From Xanthobacteraceae bacterium (GTDB lineage: Bacteria > Pseudomonadota > Alphaproteobacteria > Rhizobiales > Xanthobacteraceae): a stretch of 5,274 bases of DNA. Positions within the stretch are counted from its first letter, which is position 1. Each line of letters begins with the position of its first letter. A program made the position numbers and the translations under genes. The notes under the pieces are model-generated. The model saw nothing but the letters and a program-made list of their open reading frames with translations. It did no database searches and was not told the origin of the DNA. Shown piece after piece: positions 1-5,274 of this stretch. Location of the stretch: assembly GCA_030648135.1 (NCBI GenBank), contig JAUSIF010000197.1, forward strand, positions 1-5,274, in the 5' to 3' direction.

Positions 1-247
1 TCTCGCGATCGGGTGGTGCATCCGGCTGCCACGAGGCGAGCGCACGGATGTCGGCCTCGTGGACGAGGAGGCCGTCCTCGCGCCGCAGCAGGTTTTCGAG
101 CAGCACCTTGAGCGAGAACGGCAGCCGGGAAATGCCCTTGAGGCCCTGCTGTTCAGCGACCTTGAGGCTGTAATAGTCGTAGGATTTCGAGCCGACTTTG
201 AGGGTCTTGCGGCACTTGTAGCTGTCGAGTGAGGGCACGGCAGTCAT
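1..247 (-). CDS. acnA: aconitate hydratase A (aconitase), N-terminal part only
   Basis: This is the first 82 codons of a cytoplasmic [4Fe-4S] aconitase, which interconverts citrate and isocitrate in the TCA cycle; the gene runs off the left edge. The reading frame opens with ATG at 247-245. It shows the AcnA/IRP-type N-terminus: an SLDSYKCRKTLKVG segment, then YYSL, then GLKGISRLPFSLKVLLENLL and RREDG, a very conserved block in this family. The iron-sulfur cysteines and the catalytic residues lie beyond the window. The Shine-Dalgarno is weak (only GGA directly upstream), but the conserved block begins within ten residues of this ATG, so the start is well placed. It is transcribed divergently from ccmA, and a candidate promoter lies 85-113 bp upstream. 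The family assignment is secure; that the gene is intact cannot be judged here. Confidence 0.95.
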   Translation of the reverse strand, partial: MTAVPSLDSYKCRKTLKVGSKSYDYYSLKVAEQQGLKGISRLPFSLKVLLENLLRREDGLLVHEADIRALASWQPDAPPDRE

Positions 248-331
248 TCCAAACGATGTTCGCAACACGTAAACCGCCGGCGAGGCGCGAGAGACAACGA
301 CTCAGCCGGTGCGGCGGTTGCGGTTGCGCGC

Positions 332-360
332 TTTATAGAGCGAATTAAAACCGCGGTCAC
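332..360 (-). promoter_or_regulatory. candidate sigma70 promoter of acnA
   Basis: Read on the minus strand, GTGACC (360-355) matches the TTGACA -35 consensus at four of six positions, and TATAAA (337-332) matches TATAAT at five of six, with a 17-bp spacer. Transcription would begin near position 325 and give a leader of roughly 80 nucleotides before the acnA ATG. This is a by-eye match in an otherwise GC-rich stretch, not a demonstrated promoter. Confidence 0.45.
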
Positions 361-425
361 CGGAGCGCTGGCGGAGGACCGGAAATGAGCACGATCGGGC
401 ATCCCCCCGGGGTTCGCGAAGCTGG

Positions 426-437
426 TCAAGGTCTTGA
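426..437. repeat. 12-bp palindrome at the ccmA promoter
   Basis: TCAAG-GT-CTTGA is a perfect inverted repeat with 5-bp arms and a 2-bp centre. Its right arm overlaps the first bases of the proposed ccmA -35 box. That position would suit a repressor or dimeric regulator, but arms this short occur often by chance and it matches no operator I can name. Confidence 0.3.
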
Positions 438-461
438 TTCTTTTCGATTTTCCGGTATTTT
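434..461 (+). promoter_or_regulatory. candidate sigma70 promoter of the ccm operon
   Basis: TTGATT (434-439) and TATTTT (456-461) are separated by 16 bp inside the only AT-rich island of the intergenic region. Each hexamer matches its consensus at four or more positions. A start near 468 would give a leader of about 80 nucleotides to the ccmA ATG at 550. The match is by eye, with slightly short spacing. Confidence 0.45.
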
Positions 462-549
462 AAAGGGTACGGCGCCGGCGCGGAAACCAATGTGGACACG
501 CGCGCGCAAGGCCGCCCCGGACTACCCATCAAGGTAGATTGGAAAACAG

Positions 550-1161
550 ATGCGACTTTTGGTCGAGGGCCTTGCCTGCGTCCGGGGAGGGCGGAGCCTG
601 TTTCAGGGGCTCGGATTTGCCGTCACGGCGGGCGAGGTGCTCGCCGTCACCGGGCCGAACGGAGCCGGTAAATCCTCGCTCTTGCGCCTGTTGGCGGGGT
701 TGTTGCCGCCGGCGGCAGGGCGGATTGCGCTCGAAGGCGGCGATCCGGAGCAGTCCGTCGGCACGGCGGCGCATTTCATCGGCCATCTCGATGCGGTGAA
801 GGGGGCCCTGACCGTAGCCGAGAACCTTGGTTTTACCAGAGCGCTGCTCGGCGGGGGTGAAATGGAAGCCGAAACCGCGCTCGGCCTGCTCGGGCTCGAA
901 CGGCTGGCACAGTTTCCTGCGCGCATGCTCTCGGCCGGGCAGCGGCGGCGCCTGGCGCTCGCCCGCTTGCTCGTTTCGCCGCGCCCGCTCTGGCTGCTCG
1001 ACGAGCCGTCGACGGCGCTCGATGCGGAGGGACAGGAAACGCTCGCAAGCCTGATGACCCGGCATCTATCCGGCGGCGGTCTGGCGGTGGTCGCGACTCA
1101 CTCGGAGCTCAAGATCGAGCGCGTCGTGGAAATCCGGCTCGGTCTGGGAGGCATCACATGA
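550..1161 (+). CDS. ccmA: CcmA, heme-exporter ABC ATPase of cytochrome c maturation
   Basis: This is the 203-residue ATP-hydrolysing subunit of the CcmAB(CD) complex on the inner face of the inner membrane. In System I, ATP hydrolysis by CcmA is needed to release heme-loaded CcmE from CcmC/CcmD. The usual ABC motifs are present in order: Walker A GPNGAGKS (35-42), the FIGHLDAVK segment (76-84) where CcmA proteins carry a GH...K motif around the Q-loop, the signature LSAGQRRR (127-134, close to the family's LSAGQQRR), Walker B LWLLDEP (147-153), D-loop STALD (154-158) and the switch histidine H184 in ATHS. The length is normal for CcmA. GGAAA lies 4 bp before the ATG at 550. The stop overlaps the ccmB start as ATGA, which implies translational coupling. 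It is the first gene of the operon. Confidence 0.96.
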   Translation: MRLLVEGLACVRGGRSLFQGLGFAVTAGEVLAVTGPNGAGKSSLLRLLAGLLPPAAGRIALEGGDPEQSVGTAAHFIGHLDAVKGALTVAENLGFTRALLGGGEMEAETALGLLGLERLAQFPARMLSAGQRRRLALARLLVSPRPLWLLDEPSTALDAEGQETLASLMTRHLSGGGLAVVATHSELKIERVVEIRLGLGGIT

Positions 1162-1829
1162 TCGCCGCGCTCCGGGCAATTCTCGCGCGCGATCTCACGC
1201 TCGCATTCCGGGTCGGCGGCGGCGGCGGCATCGGCGTCGTGTTCTTCCTCGCCGTCGTCACCATCGTGCCGTTCGCGGTCGGTCCCGAGCTGCCGCTGCT
1301 CGCCCGCATCGGGCCGGCCGTGCTGTGGATCGGAGCACTGCTCGCGAGCTTGCTTGGCCTCGATCGCATCTTTGCCGCCGATCACGAGGACGGCAACCTC
1401 GATCTCCTGCTGATGGCGCCGGTGCCGCTCGAGCTGATCGCGGCAATGAAAGGGGCGGCGCATTGGATCACGACCGGGCTTCCACTCGTGGTCGCGGCGC
1501 CTCTGCTTGGTCTTCTGCTCGGGCTCGAGCCCAAGGCGCTTGCCGCCGTAACCGCGACATTGCTGGTCGGAACCCCGGCGCTGACCTTTCTCGGTCTCAT
1601 CGGCGCCGCGCTGGCGGTGGCGCTGCCGCGTGGCGGCCTCTTGGTCGCCGTTCTGGTTTTGCCGCTGACGATTCCGATCTTGATCTTCGGCGTGGCGGCG
1701 ACCACGGCGGCGGTCACGGGACTGGTGCCGTTCGGCACGCCTTTTCGTTTGCTGGCGGCGCTTTCGCTGGTCGGATTGGTACTCGGTCCCGTGGCCGCGG
1801 CCGCAGCCATCCGTGTAATTCGCGACTGA
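1158..1829 (+). CDS. ccmB: CcmB, membrane subunit of the CcmAB ABC complex
   Basis: This 223-residue, very hydrophobic protein is the integral membrane partner of CcmA in cytochrome c maturation. About six membrane segments can be seen: roughly residues 24-42, 47-66, 101-122, 126-155, 159-185 and 197-218. Family marks are the glycine run near residues 20-24 followed by VVFFLAV, the WIGALLASLLGLDRIF stretch (57-72), the acidic loop DHEDGNLDLLL (75-85) and PLTIPILIFG (169-178). The length matches the family. The start is firm: a strong Shine-Dalgarno GGGAGG (1146-1151) sits 6 bp before an ATG that overlaps the ccmA stop. ccmB is followed by a 70-bp gap and then an unrelated gene, whereas ccmC usually follows directly. 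Confidence 0.95.
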   Translation: MIAALRAILARDLTLAFRVGGGGGIGVVFFLAVVTIVPFAVGPELPLLARIGPAVLWIGALLASLLGLDRIFAADHEDGNLDLLLMAPVPLELIAAMKGAAHWITTGLPLVVAAPLLGLLLGLEPKALAAVTATLLVGTPALTFLGLIGAALAVALPRGGLLVAVLVLPLTIPILIFGVAATTAAVTGLVPFGTPFRLLAALSLVGLVLGPVAAAAAIRVIRD

Positions 1830-1887
1830 ATCCCGCCACATTCAGCCGGGACGCTCTCGCCAGGGCCGGCGGGTGTGTAGCGTGCGT

Positions 1888-1892
1888 AGGAG
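1888..1892 (+). promoter_or_regulatory. ribosome binding site that sets the start of the gene at 1900
   Basis: AGGAG lies 7 bp before ATG 1900. The same frame is open back to a GTG at 1873, which would add nine residues, but that GTG has no comparable Shine-Dalgarno. The ATG is therefore the better start. Confidence 0.7.
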
Positions 1893-1899
1893 TGGGCCA

Positions 1900-2640
1900 A
1901 TGTTTTCCGCGTCCACCTTGGACAAGCTCGCCAATCTATCTCTCGCAGCCAGTTTCATCGCCCTGACCGCATCCGTTTCAATCGAGTTGTCGAAATGGTC
2001 GACAACGGAAGCCTCGGAGCCCGAGCATACGCAAACGATCCCGGTCGATCCCGCCATGATTTTGCGGACCGCCGATTTCTCGATTTTTAAGCCGGATTCC
2101 GATCTAGTACCCGAACAATTTTTACTGAACGTCACCCATGCCTCGTTCGGCCAGTGGGCCCCGTTGTCGGGACCGAAGCCCGACGCGCGAGCGGGCGCCG
2201 CGCGCGTACCCACTGCGCCCACGGAGGGGAAGCTCGCCGCACTTCCCGCGCAGACCGGGATCATCTTCGAGGATCTGGGTAAGAAGGTTTGTATCGGCGG
2301 CACCCAATGTCCCGAGCATTGCCGTATCGAAATGGGCGGCTGCGAGGTGAGGCCCGCCTATGTGATCAAGCTCCAGCGGCCGGCCTATATCGCCGCGGTC
2401 CAGCTCTACGGCCACGACCAGGTCGGTCCGACGCAGCGGGCGACCCTGCTGGTCAAGGTCAATGGGGAACCAGCCGGAAATGCCGTGGTCCATCGCTTCG
2501 GCTCGACGCTGAGCGTGAAGGTCGGCCGCGTCGGCCAGCTCGTCACCATCGAATCCATGCACGACAGCAGCGGCTTTCTCTATGGCGGCGAGGAAACGGT
2601 GATCTGGGACGTCTATCTGCTCGGCCGCGAGCCGCGCTGA
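1900..2640 (+). CDS. uncharacterised envelope protein with four-cysteine cluster, inserted in the ccm operon
   Basis: I do not recognise this 246-residue protein. A hydrophobic stretch at about residues 11-29 with few charges looks like a signal anchor or signal peptide, so the rest is probably periplasmic. A proline- and alanine-rich linker (about 84-118) follows. Then comes a compact cysteine cluster, C131-x5-C137-x3-C141-x6-C148, holding all the cysteines of the protein. The C-terminal 95 residues alternate in a beta-strand pattern (YIAAVQLYG, ATLLVKVNGE, TLSVKVG, LVTIES, VIWDVYLLG), suggesting a beta-sandwich, perhaps discoidin-like or carbohydrate-binding-like; that is inference from pattern alone. 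There is no CXXCH heme site and no CXXC thioredoxin motif. It sits 70 bp after ccmB and 94 bp before ccmC, unlike the overlapping neighbours. Its first third is near 55% GC by hand count and uses rare codons such as TTA at 2122. The coding call is supported by the clear Shine-Dalgarno and protein-like composition; its role is unknown. Confidence 0.8.
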   Translation: MFSASTLDKLANLSLAASFIALTASVSIELSKWSTTEASEPEHTQTIPVDPAMILRTADFSIFKPDSDLVPEQFLLNVTHASFGQWAPLSGPKPDARAGAARVPTAPTEGKLAALPAQTGIIFEDLGKKVCIGGTQCPEHCRIEMGGCEVRPAYVIKLQRPAYIAAVQLYGHDQVGPTQRATLLVKVNGEPAGNAVVHRFGSTLSVKVGRVGQLVTIESMHDSSGFLYGGEETVIWDVYLLGREPR

Positions 2641-2734
2641 GCACGAGCTTGCAGGTAACCTTCGCGGAGCGATCCGGCCGTCTCGCCATCCACCGCATTG
2701 CGGACAATAGGCCGCCGGACTAGAACAACGCGCC

Positions 2735-3469
2735 ATGGCGCTTCTCGATCTCGCCAATCCGCACCGATTTCTCGCGTTCGCGCGCGCGCTGGTGCCGGCG
2801 CTGGCGCTGATCGCGGCCGTGCTGCTCGTGCTCGGCCTCGTGCTCGGTTTCCGCGCGCCGCCCGACTACCAACAGGGCGAGACGGTGCGGATCATGTTCA
2901 TCCACGTGCCCGCCGCCTGGATCGCGCTCGGCGCCTATACATTGATGGCGATCTCCGCGCTTGGAACGCTGGTGTGGCGCCATCCGCTCGCCGATGTCTC
3001 GGCCAAGGCCGCCGCCCCCATCGGTGCCGCCTTCAGCCTGATTTGCCTCCTCACCGGCGCGCTGTGGGGGAGGCCGACGTGGGGCACCTATTGGGTGTGG
3101 GACGCGCGGCTCACCTCGGTGCTGGTGTTGTTTCTGGTCTATCTCGGCATTCTCGCGCTGTGGCGCGCGATCGAGGATCCGGGCCAGGCCGCTCGCGCGG
3201 TCGCGATCTTGACTCTGGTCGGCTTCGTCAACGTGCCGATCGTCAAGTTTTCGGTCGATTGGTGGAACACCCTGCACCAACCGGCTTCCGTGTTCCGTAT
3301 CGGCGGGCCGACCATCCATCCGGTGTTGCTCACGCCGCTCCTGGTCACGGCTGCGGGATTCGCGGCGCTGTTCCTGGCGCTCCATCTCGGCGCCATGCGC
3401 AACGAGATCCTGCGCCGTCGCGTACGCGCGCTTCGAATGCTTGCCGCCGCCGGCGCCGAGGCACGCTGA
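2735..3469 (+). CDS. ccmC: CcmC, heme-handling membrane protein of cytochrome c maturation
   Basis: This 244-residue, six-segment inner-membrane protein presents heme at the periplasmic face and passes it to CcmE. The tryptophan-rich heme-handling signature is clear as WGRPTWGTYWVWDARLTS (111-128). The two conserved periplasmic histidines that ligand heme are H57 (in FIHVPAAW) and H181 (in WWNTLHQPASV). The conserved PIVKFSVDWWNTLHQ run is also complete. Length is normal. ATG 2735 puts a typical short N-terminal helix ahead of the first membrane span (about 19-39), but the Shine-Dalgarno before it is poor. It lies 94 bp after the preceding gene, with no convincing promoter or terminator between them. 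ccmD begins 3 bp after its stop. Confidence 0.97.
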   Translation: MALLDLANPHRFLAFARALVPALALIAAVLLVLGLVLGFRAPPDYQQGETVRIMFIHVPAAWIALGAYTLMAISALGTLVWRHPLADVSAKAAAPIGAAFSLICLLTGALWGRPTWGTYWVWDARLTSVLVLFLVYLGILALWRAIEDPGQAARAVAILTLVGFVNVPIVKFSVDWWNTLHQPASVFRIGGPTIHPVLLTPLLVTAAGFAALFLALHLGAMRNEILRRRVRALRMLAAAGAEAR

Positions 3470-3472
3470 GCG

Positions 3473-3649
3473 ATGGACCTCGGGCCCCATGCCGGGTTCA
3501 TCCTGGCCGCCTATGGGGCGGCGGTGATCGTCCTCGGCCTCGTGGTGCTCTGGGTTCTGCTCGACCATCGGGCGCAGCGGCGGGCGCTCGCCGCGCTCGA
3601 GGCGCAGGGGATCAGCCGACGCTCGGGGAGCGGAGCGGACGTCCCATGA
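3473..3649 (+). CDS. ccmD: CcmD, small membrane peptide of the CcmABCD complex
   Basis: This is a 58-residue protein. CcmD is a short single-span peptide that stays with CcmA, CcmB and CcmC and is needed to release holo-CcmE from the complex. What shows it: HAGFILAAYG (6-15), the usual CcmD start; one membrane span at about 9-30; then a basic segment DHRAQRR (31-37) and the ALAALEAQG motif (38-46), matching the family pattern of R...L..LE..G. The start ATG lies 3 bp after the ccmC stop, with GAGG at 3458-3461 upstream. The stop overlaps the ccmG start as ATGA. The tail after residue 47 (serine, glycine and arginine) is unconserved, as usual. Sequence similarity in this family is low, but size, motif pattern and position agree. 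Confidence 0.92.
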   Translation: MDLGPHAGFILAAYGAAVIVLGLVVLWVLLDHRAQRRALAALEAQGISRRSGSGADVP

Positions 3650-4224
3650 ACGCCGACATATCCGTATCCGCAAGGCGGCGTCTCGTCGTCCTCATGCCCT
3701 TGCTGATCTTCGCCGCGTTGACCGCGCTGTTCTTTTTTCGCCTCGGCACGGGCGATCCTTCGCGGCTGCCTTCGGCGCTGATCGGCAAGCCCGCGCCCGC
3801 GCTGGCGCTGCCGCCGCTCGAAGGGCTGGTGAGCGAAGGCAAATCGGTGCCGGGCCTCGATCCCGCCGCCTTCAGCGGCCGCGTCACGCTCGTGAATATA
3901 TGGGCGTCCTGGTGCGTGCCCTGCCGCGACGAGCATCCCTATCTCACCAAGCTCGCCGGCGACCGCCGTCTCACCCTCGTCGGCATCAATTACAAGGATG
4001 CGCCCGAGAACGCGCGGCGCTTCCTCGGCCGCTTCGGCAATCCGTTCGCCGCGGTCGGCGTCGATCAAGGCGGGCGCGCGACGATCGAATGGGGCGTCTA
4101 CGGAGTGCCGGAGACCTTCCTGGTCGGCCGCGACGGGAAGATCGCCTATAAACAAGTGGGGCCGATCGACGAGCAGGCGCTCGCGCGGCTCATGGCCGAG
4201 ATCGAGAAGGCAGCGGCCGGCTGA
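3646..4224 (+). CDS. ccmG: CcmG/DsbE, membrane-anchored thiol-disulfide oxidoreductase
   Basis: This 192-residue thioredoxin-fold protein faces the periplasm and helps reduce the CXXCH cysteines of apocytochrome c (with CcmH) before heme ligation. A basic ARRR is followed by one membrane anchor (about 13-32). The redox site is WASWCVPC (87-93... C90 and C93). GINYKD (113-118) is the segment typical of CcmG/DsbE as opposed to other thioredoxins, and YGVPETF (152-158) supplies the cis-proline P155 and the acidic residue E156 typical of the family. Length is normal. ATG 3646 overlaps the ccmD stop, with GGAG/GGA 6-10 bp upstream. The same frame is open for 316 further codons upstream, but that stretch is the shadow of ccmC and ccmD. 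It is the last ccm gene here; electrons would come from CcdA or DsbD, not in the window. Confidence 0.96.
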   Translation: MNADISVSARRRLVVLMPLLIFAALTALFFFRLGTGDPSRLPSALIGKPAPALALPPLEGLVSEGKSVPGLDPAAFSGRVTLVNIWASWCVPCRDEHPYLTKLAGDRRLTLVGINYKDAPENARRFLGRFGNPFAAVGVDQGGRATIEWGVYGVPETFLVGRDGKIAYKQVGPIDEQALARLMAEIEKAAAG

Positions 4225-4249
4225 GGGCGGCTCAGGAGCGCTGTTTCTC
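4211..4249. terminator. weak shared hairpin at the ccmG-yciB convergent junction
   Basis: Inner arms CTGAG (4221-4225) and CTCAG (4231-4235) pair around a 5-nt loop, and outer arms CAGCG (4211-4215) and CGCTG (4239-4243) pair across a 5x3 internal loop. On the plus strand TTTCTC follows at once (4244-4249), a short T-rich tail. It includes both stop codons, and there is no other space for a terminator in the 7-bp gap. The arms are short and the inner pairing partly follows from two facing TGA stops, so this is tentative. Confidence 0.3.
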
Positions 4250-4819
4250 GCTCACCGCATGCCGGGAAATCAGCGGCGCCTGCGCCAGCGCGAAGACGAT
4301 CGTGAGCGGCAGGAAGCCGAAGGTCTTGAATGTGACCCAGGCATCGGTGGAGACCGAGCGCCAGACGATCTCGTTCAGGATCGCCATGACGACGAAGAAA
4401 ACACCCCAGCGCAGGGTTAGCTTCCGCCAACCGTCCTCGGTGAGGTGGAACACGCTGTCGAACACGAGCGCCAACAACGAACGGCCGGTCGCGAGACCGC
4501 CGAGCAGGACCGCGGCGAACAGGGCGTAGATGATGGTGGGCTTCAGCTTGATGAAGACCTCGTCCTGCAGCCACAGCGTGAGCCCGCCGAAGATCATCAC
4601 CATCGCCGCGGTGACCAGCGGCATGACCGCGATCCGGCGCGTCAGCGCGTAGGTGACGGCGAGCGAAATGAGTATCGCCGCCATAAATACGCCAGTGGCG
4701 ACGAAAATCTTGTAGTACGCATTGGCGAGAAAAAACAGGATCAACGGGCCGAGGTCGAGCGCGAACTTGAGCAGCGGATTTAATTCGGCGCGTTCGCGGG
4801 TATTCGTGGGCGTGGTCAT
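4232..4819 (-). CDS. yciB: YciB / inner membrane-spanning septation protein A
   Basis: This 195-residue polytopic inner-membrane protein belongs to the YciB (IspZ/septation protein A) family, linked to cell-envelope synthesis and division; its molecular activity is not well defined. Family marks are LLKFALDLGPLILFF (16-30), WLQDEVFIKLKPTIIYALFA (83-102, a hallmark block), GWRKLTLRWGVFF (130-142) and NEIVWR...TDAWVTFKTFG (149-168). About five membrane spans can be seen. ATG 4819 is chosen because conserved sequence begins about 13 residues later. A TTG at 4870 would extend it into the ftsY end and adds a basic, unconserved tail. The Shine-Dalgarno before 4819 is poor, so the start is less sure than the family. 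It lies 31 bp downstream of ftsY, probably in one operon, and ends 7 bp from the ccmG stop. Confidence 0.93.
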   Translation of the reverse strand: MTTPTNTRERAELNPLLKFALDLGPLILFFLANAYYKIFVATGVFMAAILISLAVTYALTRRIAVMPLVTAAMVMIFGGLTLWLQDEVFIKLKPTIIYALFAAVLLGGLATGRSLLALVFDSVFHLTEDGWRKLTLRWGVFFVVMAILNEIVWRSVSTDAWVTFKTFGFLPLTIVFALAQAPLISRHAVSEKQRS

Positions 4820-4850
4820 GGGCTGTTGATGCGCTTTCGCCCGCCGGCGA

Positions 4851-5274
4851 TCAAGCCGGATCGTCGGCAAGGCCGACGAGCGCGCGGGCGAAGTCGCGCG
4901 GCTCGAACGGCGCCAAGTCGTCCACGCCCTCGCCGACGCCGATGAAATGCACCGGCAGGCCGAACCTGGCGGCGATCGCCACCAGGATGCCGCCGCGCGC
5001 GGTGCCGTCGAGCTTGGTCATGACCAGCCCGGTCACGCCCGCGATCTTGCCGAAGATCTCGACCTGGTTGAGCGCGTTCTGCCCAACGGTGGCATCGAGC
5101 ACCAGCAGCACCGCATGCGGCGCGCCCGGCTCGACCTTGCGCATGACGCGCACCATTTTTTCCAGTTCGCTCATCAGCTCGGCGCGGTTTTGCAGGCGGC
5201 CGGCGGTATCGACCAGCACGATGTCGGTGCTGGCCGCCTTGGCGGCGGCGATGGCATCGAAAGCCAAACCCGCC
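4851..5274 (-). CDS. ftsY: FtsY, signal recognition particle receptor, C-terminal part
   Basis: These are the last 140 residues of the SRP receptor GTPase, which docks SRP-bound ribosomes making membrane proteins at the inner membrane; the gene enters from the right edge. The SRP-type G-domain motifs appear in order: DIVLVDTAGRLQNRAELMSE (DTAGR is G3), LLVLDATVGQNALNQ, TKLDGTARGG (TKLD is G4) and FIGVGEGVDDLAPF (G5 region), followed by the normal terminal helix. The pattern fits FtsY rather than Ffh, since it ends shortly after G5 with DLAPFEPRDFARAL and has no M domain. The first in-frame start-like codon (TTG near 5267) lies inside the GTPase domain and is not a real start. yciB follows in the same direction after 31 bp. 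Confidence 0.95.
   Translation of the reverse strand, partial: AGLAFDAIAAAKAASTDIVLVDTAGRLQNRAELMSELEKMVRVMRKVEPGAPHAVLLVLDATVGQNALNQVEIFGKIAGVTGLVMTKLDGTARGGILVAIAARFGLPVHFIGVGEGVDDLAPFEPRDFARALVGLADDPA

Larger units (their letters stand above)
248..549. other. acnA-ccmA divergent intergenic region
   Basis: This 302-bp region separates two genes transcribed away from each other, so it must carry the control signals of both unless another promoter is used. Its acnA-proximal half is GC-rich. Positions about 433-466 form a distinctly AT-rich island that holds the candidate ccmA promoter. Open frames crossing it on the minus strand have no recognisable protein character and overlap the probable promoters. 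I see no tRNA, riboswitch or transposon remnant in it. I also see no clear Irr, RirA or FNR/FixK-type box, although these families regulate such genes in alphaproteobacteria. Confidence 0.7.

Noticed and set aside
434..447. TTGATTCTTTTCGA as an FNR/FixK box
   Set aside because: The left half resembles TTGAT, but the right half lacks ATCAA, so the required symmetry is missing.
244..532. Minus-strand open frames across the acnA-ccmA intergenic region
   Set aside because: They cover both candidate promoters, lack ribosome sites and resemble no protein family.
1098..1841. 247-codon minus-strand open frame opposite ccmB
   Set aside because: Its composition is extreme (arginine, glutamine, aspartate) because it is the complement of a hydrophobic membrane protein gene. 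CcmB on the other strand is certain.
1831..1853. Short inverted repeat TCCCG...CGGGA after ccmB as a terminator
   Set aside because: The arms are only 5 bp around an 11-nt loop with no T-run, and the downstream genes probably belong to the same transcript.
1873..1899. GTG at 1873 as the start of the unrecognised gene
   Set aside because: AGGAG at 1888-1892 is ideally spaced for ATG 1900, and the nine extra residues add nothing recognisable.
1842..2757. Two long minus-strand open frames opposite the unrecognised gene (1842-2303 and 2122-2757)
   Set aside because: They have no Shine-Dalgarno or recognisable motif and are rich in arginine and alanine. The plus-strand frame has a good ribosome site and protein-like composition, so these are taken as antisense shadows.
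2698..3645. Open frame of 316 codons running in phase into ccmG, as if CcmG had a long N-terminal extension or fusion
   Set aside because: It lies out of frame over ccmC and ccmD, both of which have clear family signatures. Its translation is arginine-rich with no domain character, typical of GC-rich shadow frames.

Overview
The window looks like a chromosomal segment of a GC-rich alphaproteobacterium, probably a relative of the Rhizobiales or Rhodospirillales. The evidence is the high GC content of the coding regions, the family signatures of the encoded proteins, and the gene order: acnA, divergent from a ccmABC-D-G cluster, followed by a convergent ftsY-yciB pair. As I recall, acnA next to the cytochrome c maturation genes is a known arrangement in Bradyrhizobium-type genomes. 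The assignment rests on protein motifs read by eye, not on a database search.

Layout. Positions 1-247 (minus strand) hold the first 82 codons of aconitase A. A 302-bp divergent intergenic region (248-549) follows, with a plausible sigma70-type promoter facing each way and a small perfect palindrome overlapping the -35 box on the ccm side. From 550 to 4224 (plus strand) runs a cytochrome c maturation (System I) cluster: ccmA (ABC ATPase), ccmB (ABC membrane subunit), an unrecognised envelope protein of 246 residues, ccmC (heme-handling membrane protein), ccmD (58-residue membrane peptide) and ccmG (membrane-tethered thioredoxin). On the minus strand, yciB (4232-4819) and the C-terminal part of ftsY (4851-5274) converge on ccmG with only 7 bp between the stop codons. 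A weak shared hairpin lies over that junction.

How the genes work together. CcmA, CcmB, CcmC and CcmD are the heme-delivery half of System I: CcmC/CcmD load heme onto CcmE, and CcmAB ATP hydrolysis releases holo-CcmE. CcmG takes part in reducing apocytochrome thiols so that heme can be ligated. CcmE, CcmF and CcmH/I are not in the window; in alphaproteobacteria they are commonly encoded elsewhere. Aconitase, YciB and FtsY are housekeeping neighbours with no direct step in the pathway.

The one feature that is not routine is the 246-residue gene between ccmB and ccmC. It is flanked by 70-bp and 94-bp gaps in an otherwise overlapping operon, has a lower GC content in its first third, has an N-terminal membrane or signal segment, and carries a tight four-cysteine cluster followed by a beta-rich C-terminal domain. 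I do not recognise it. The rest of the window is ordinary core genome.
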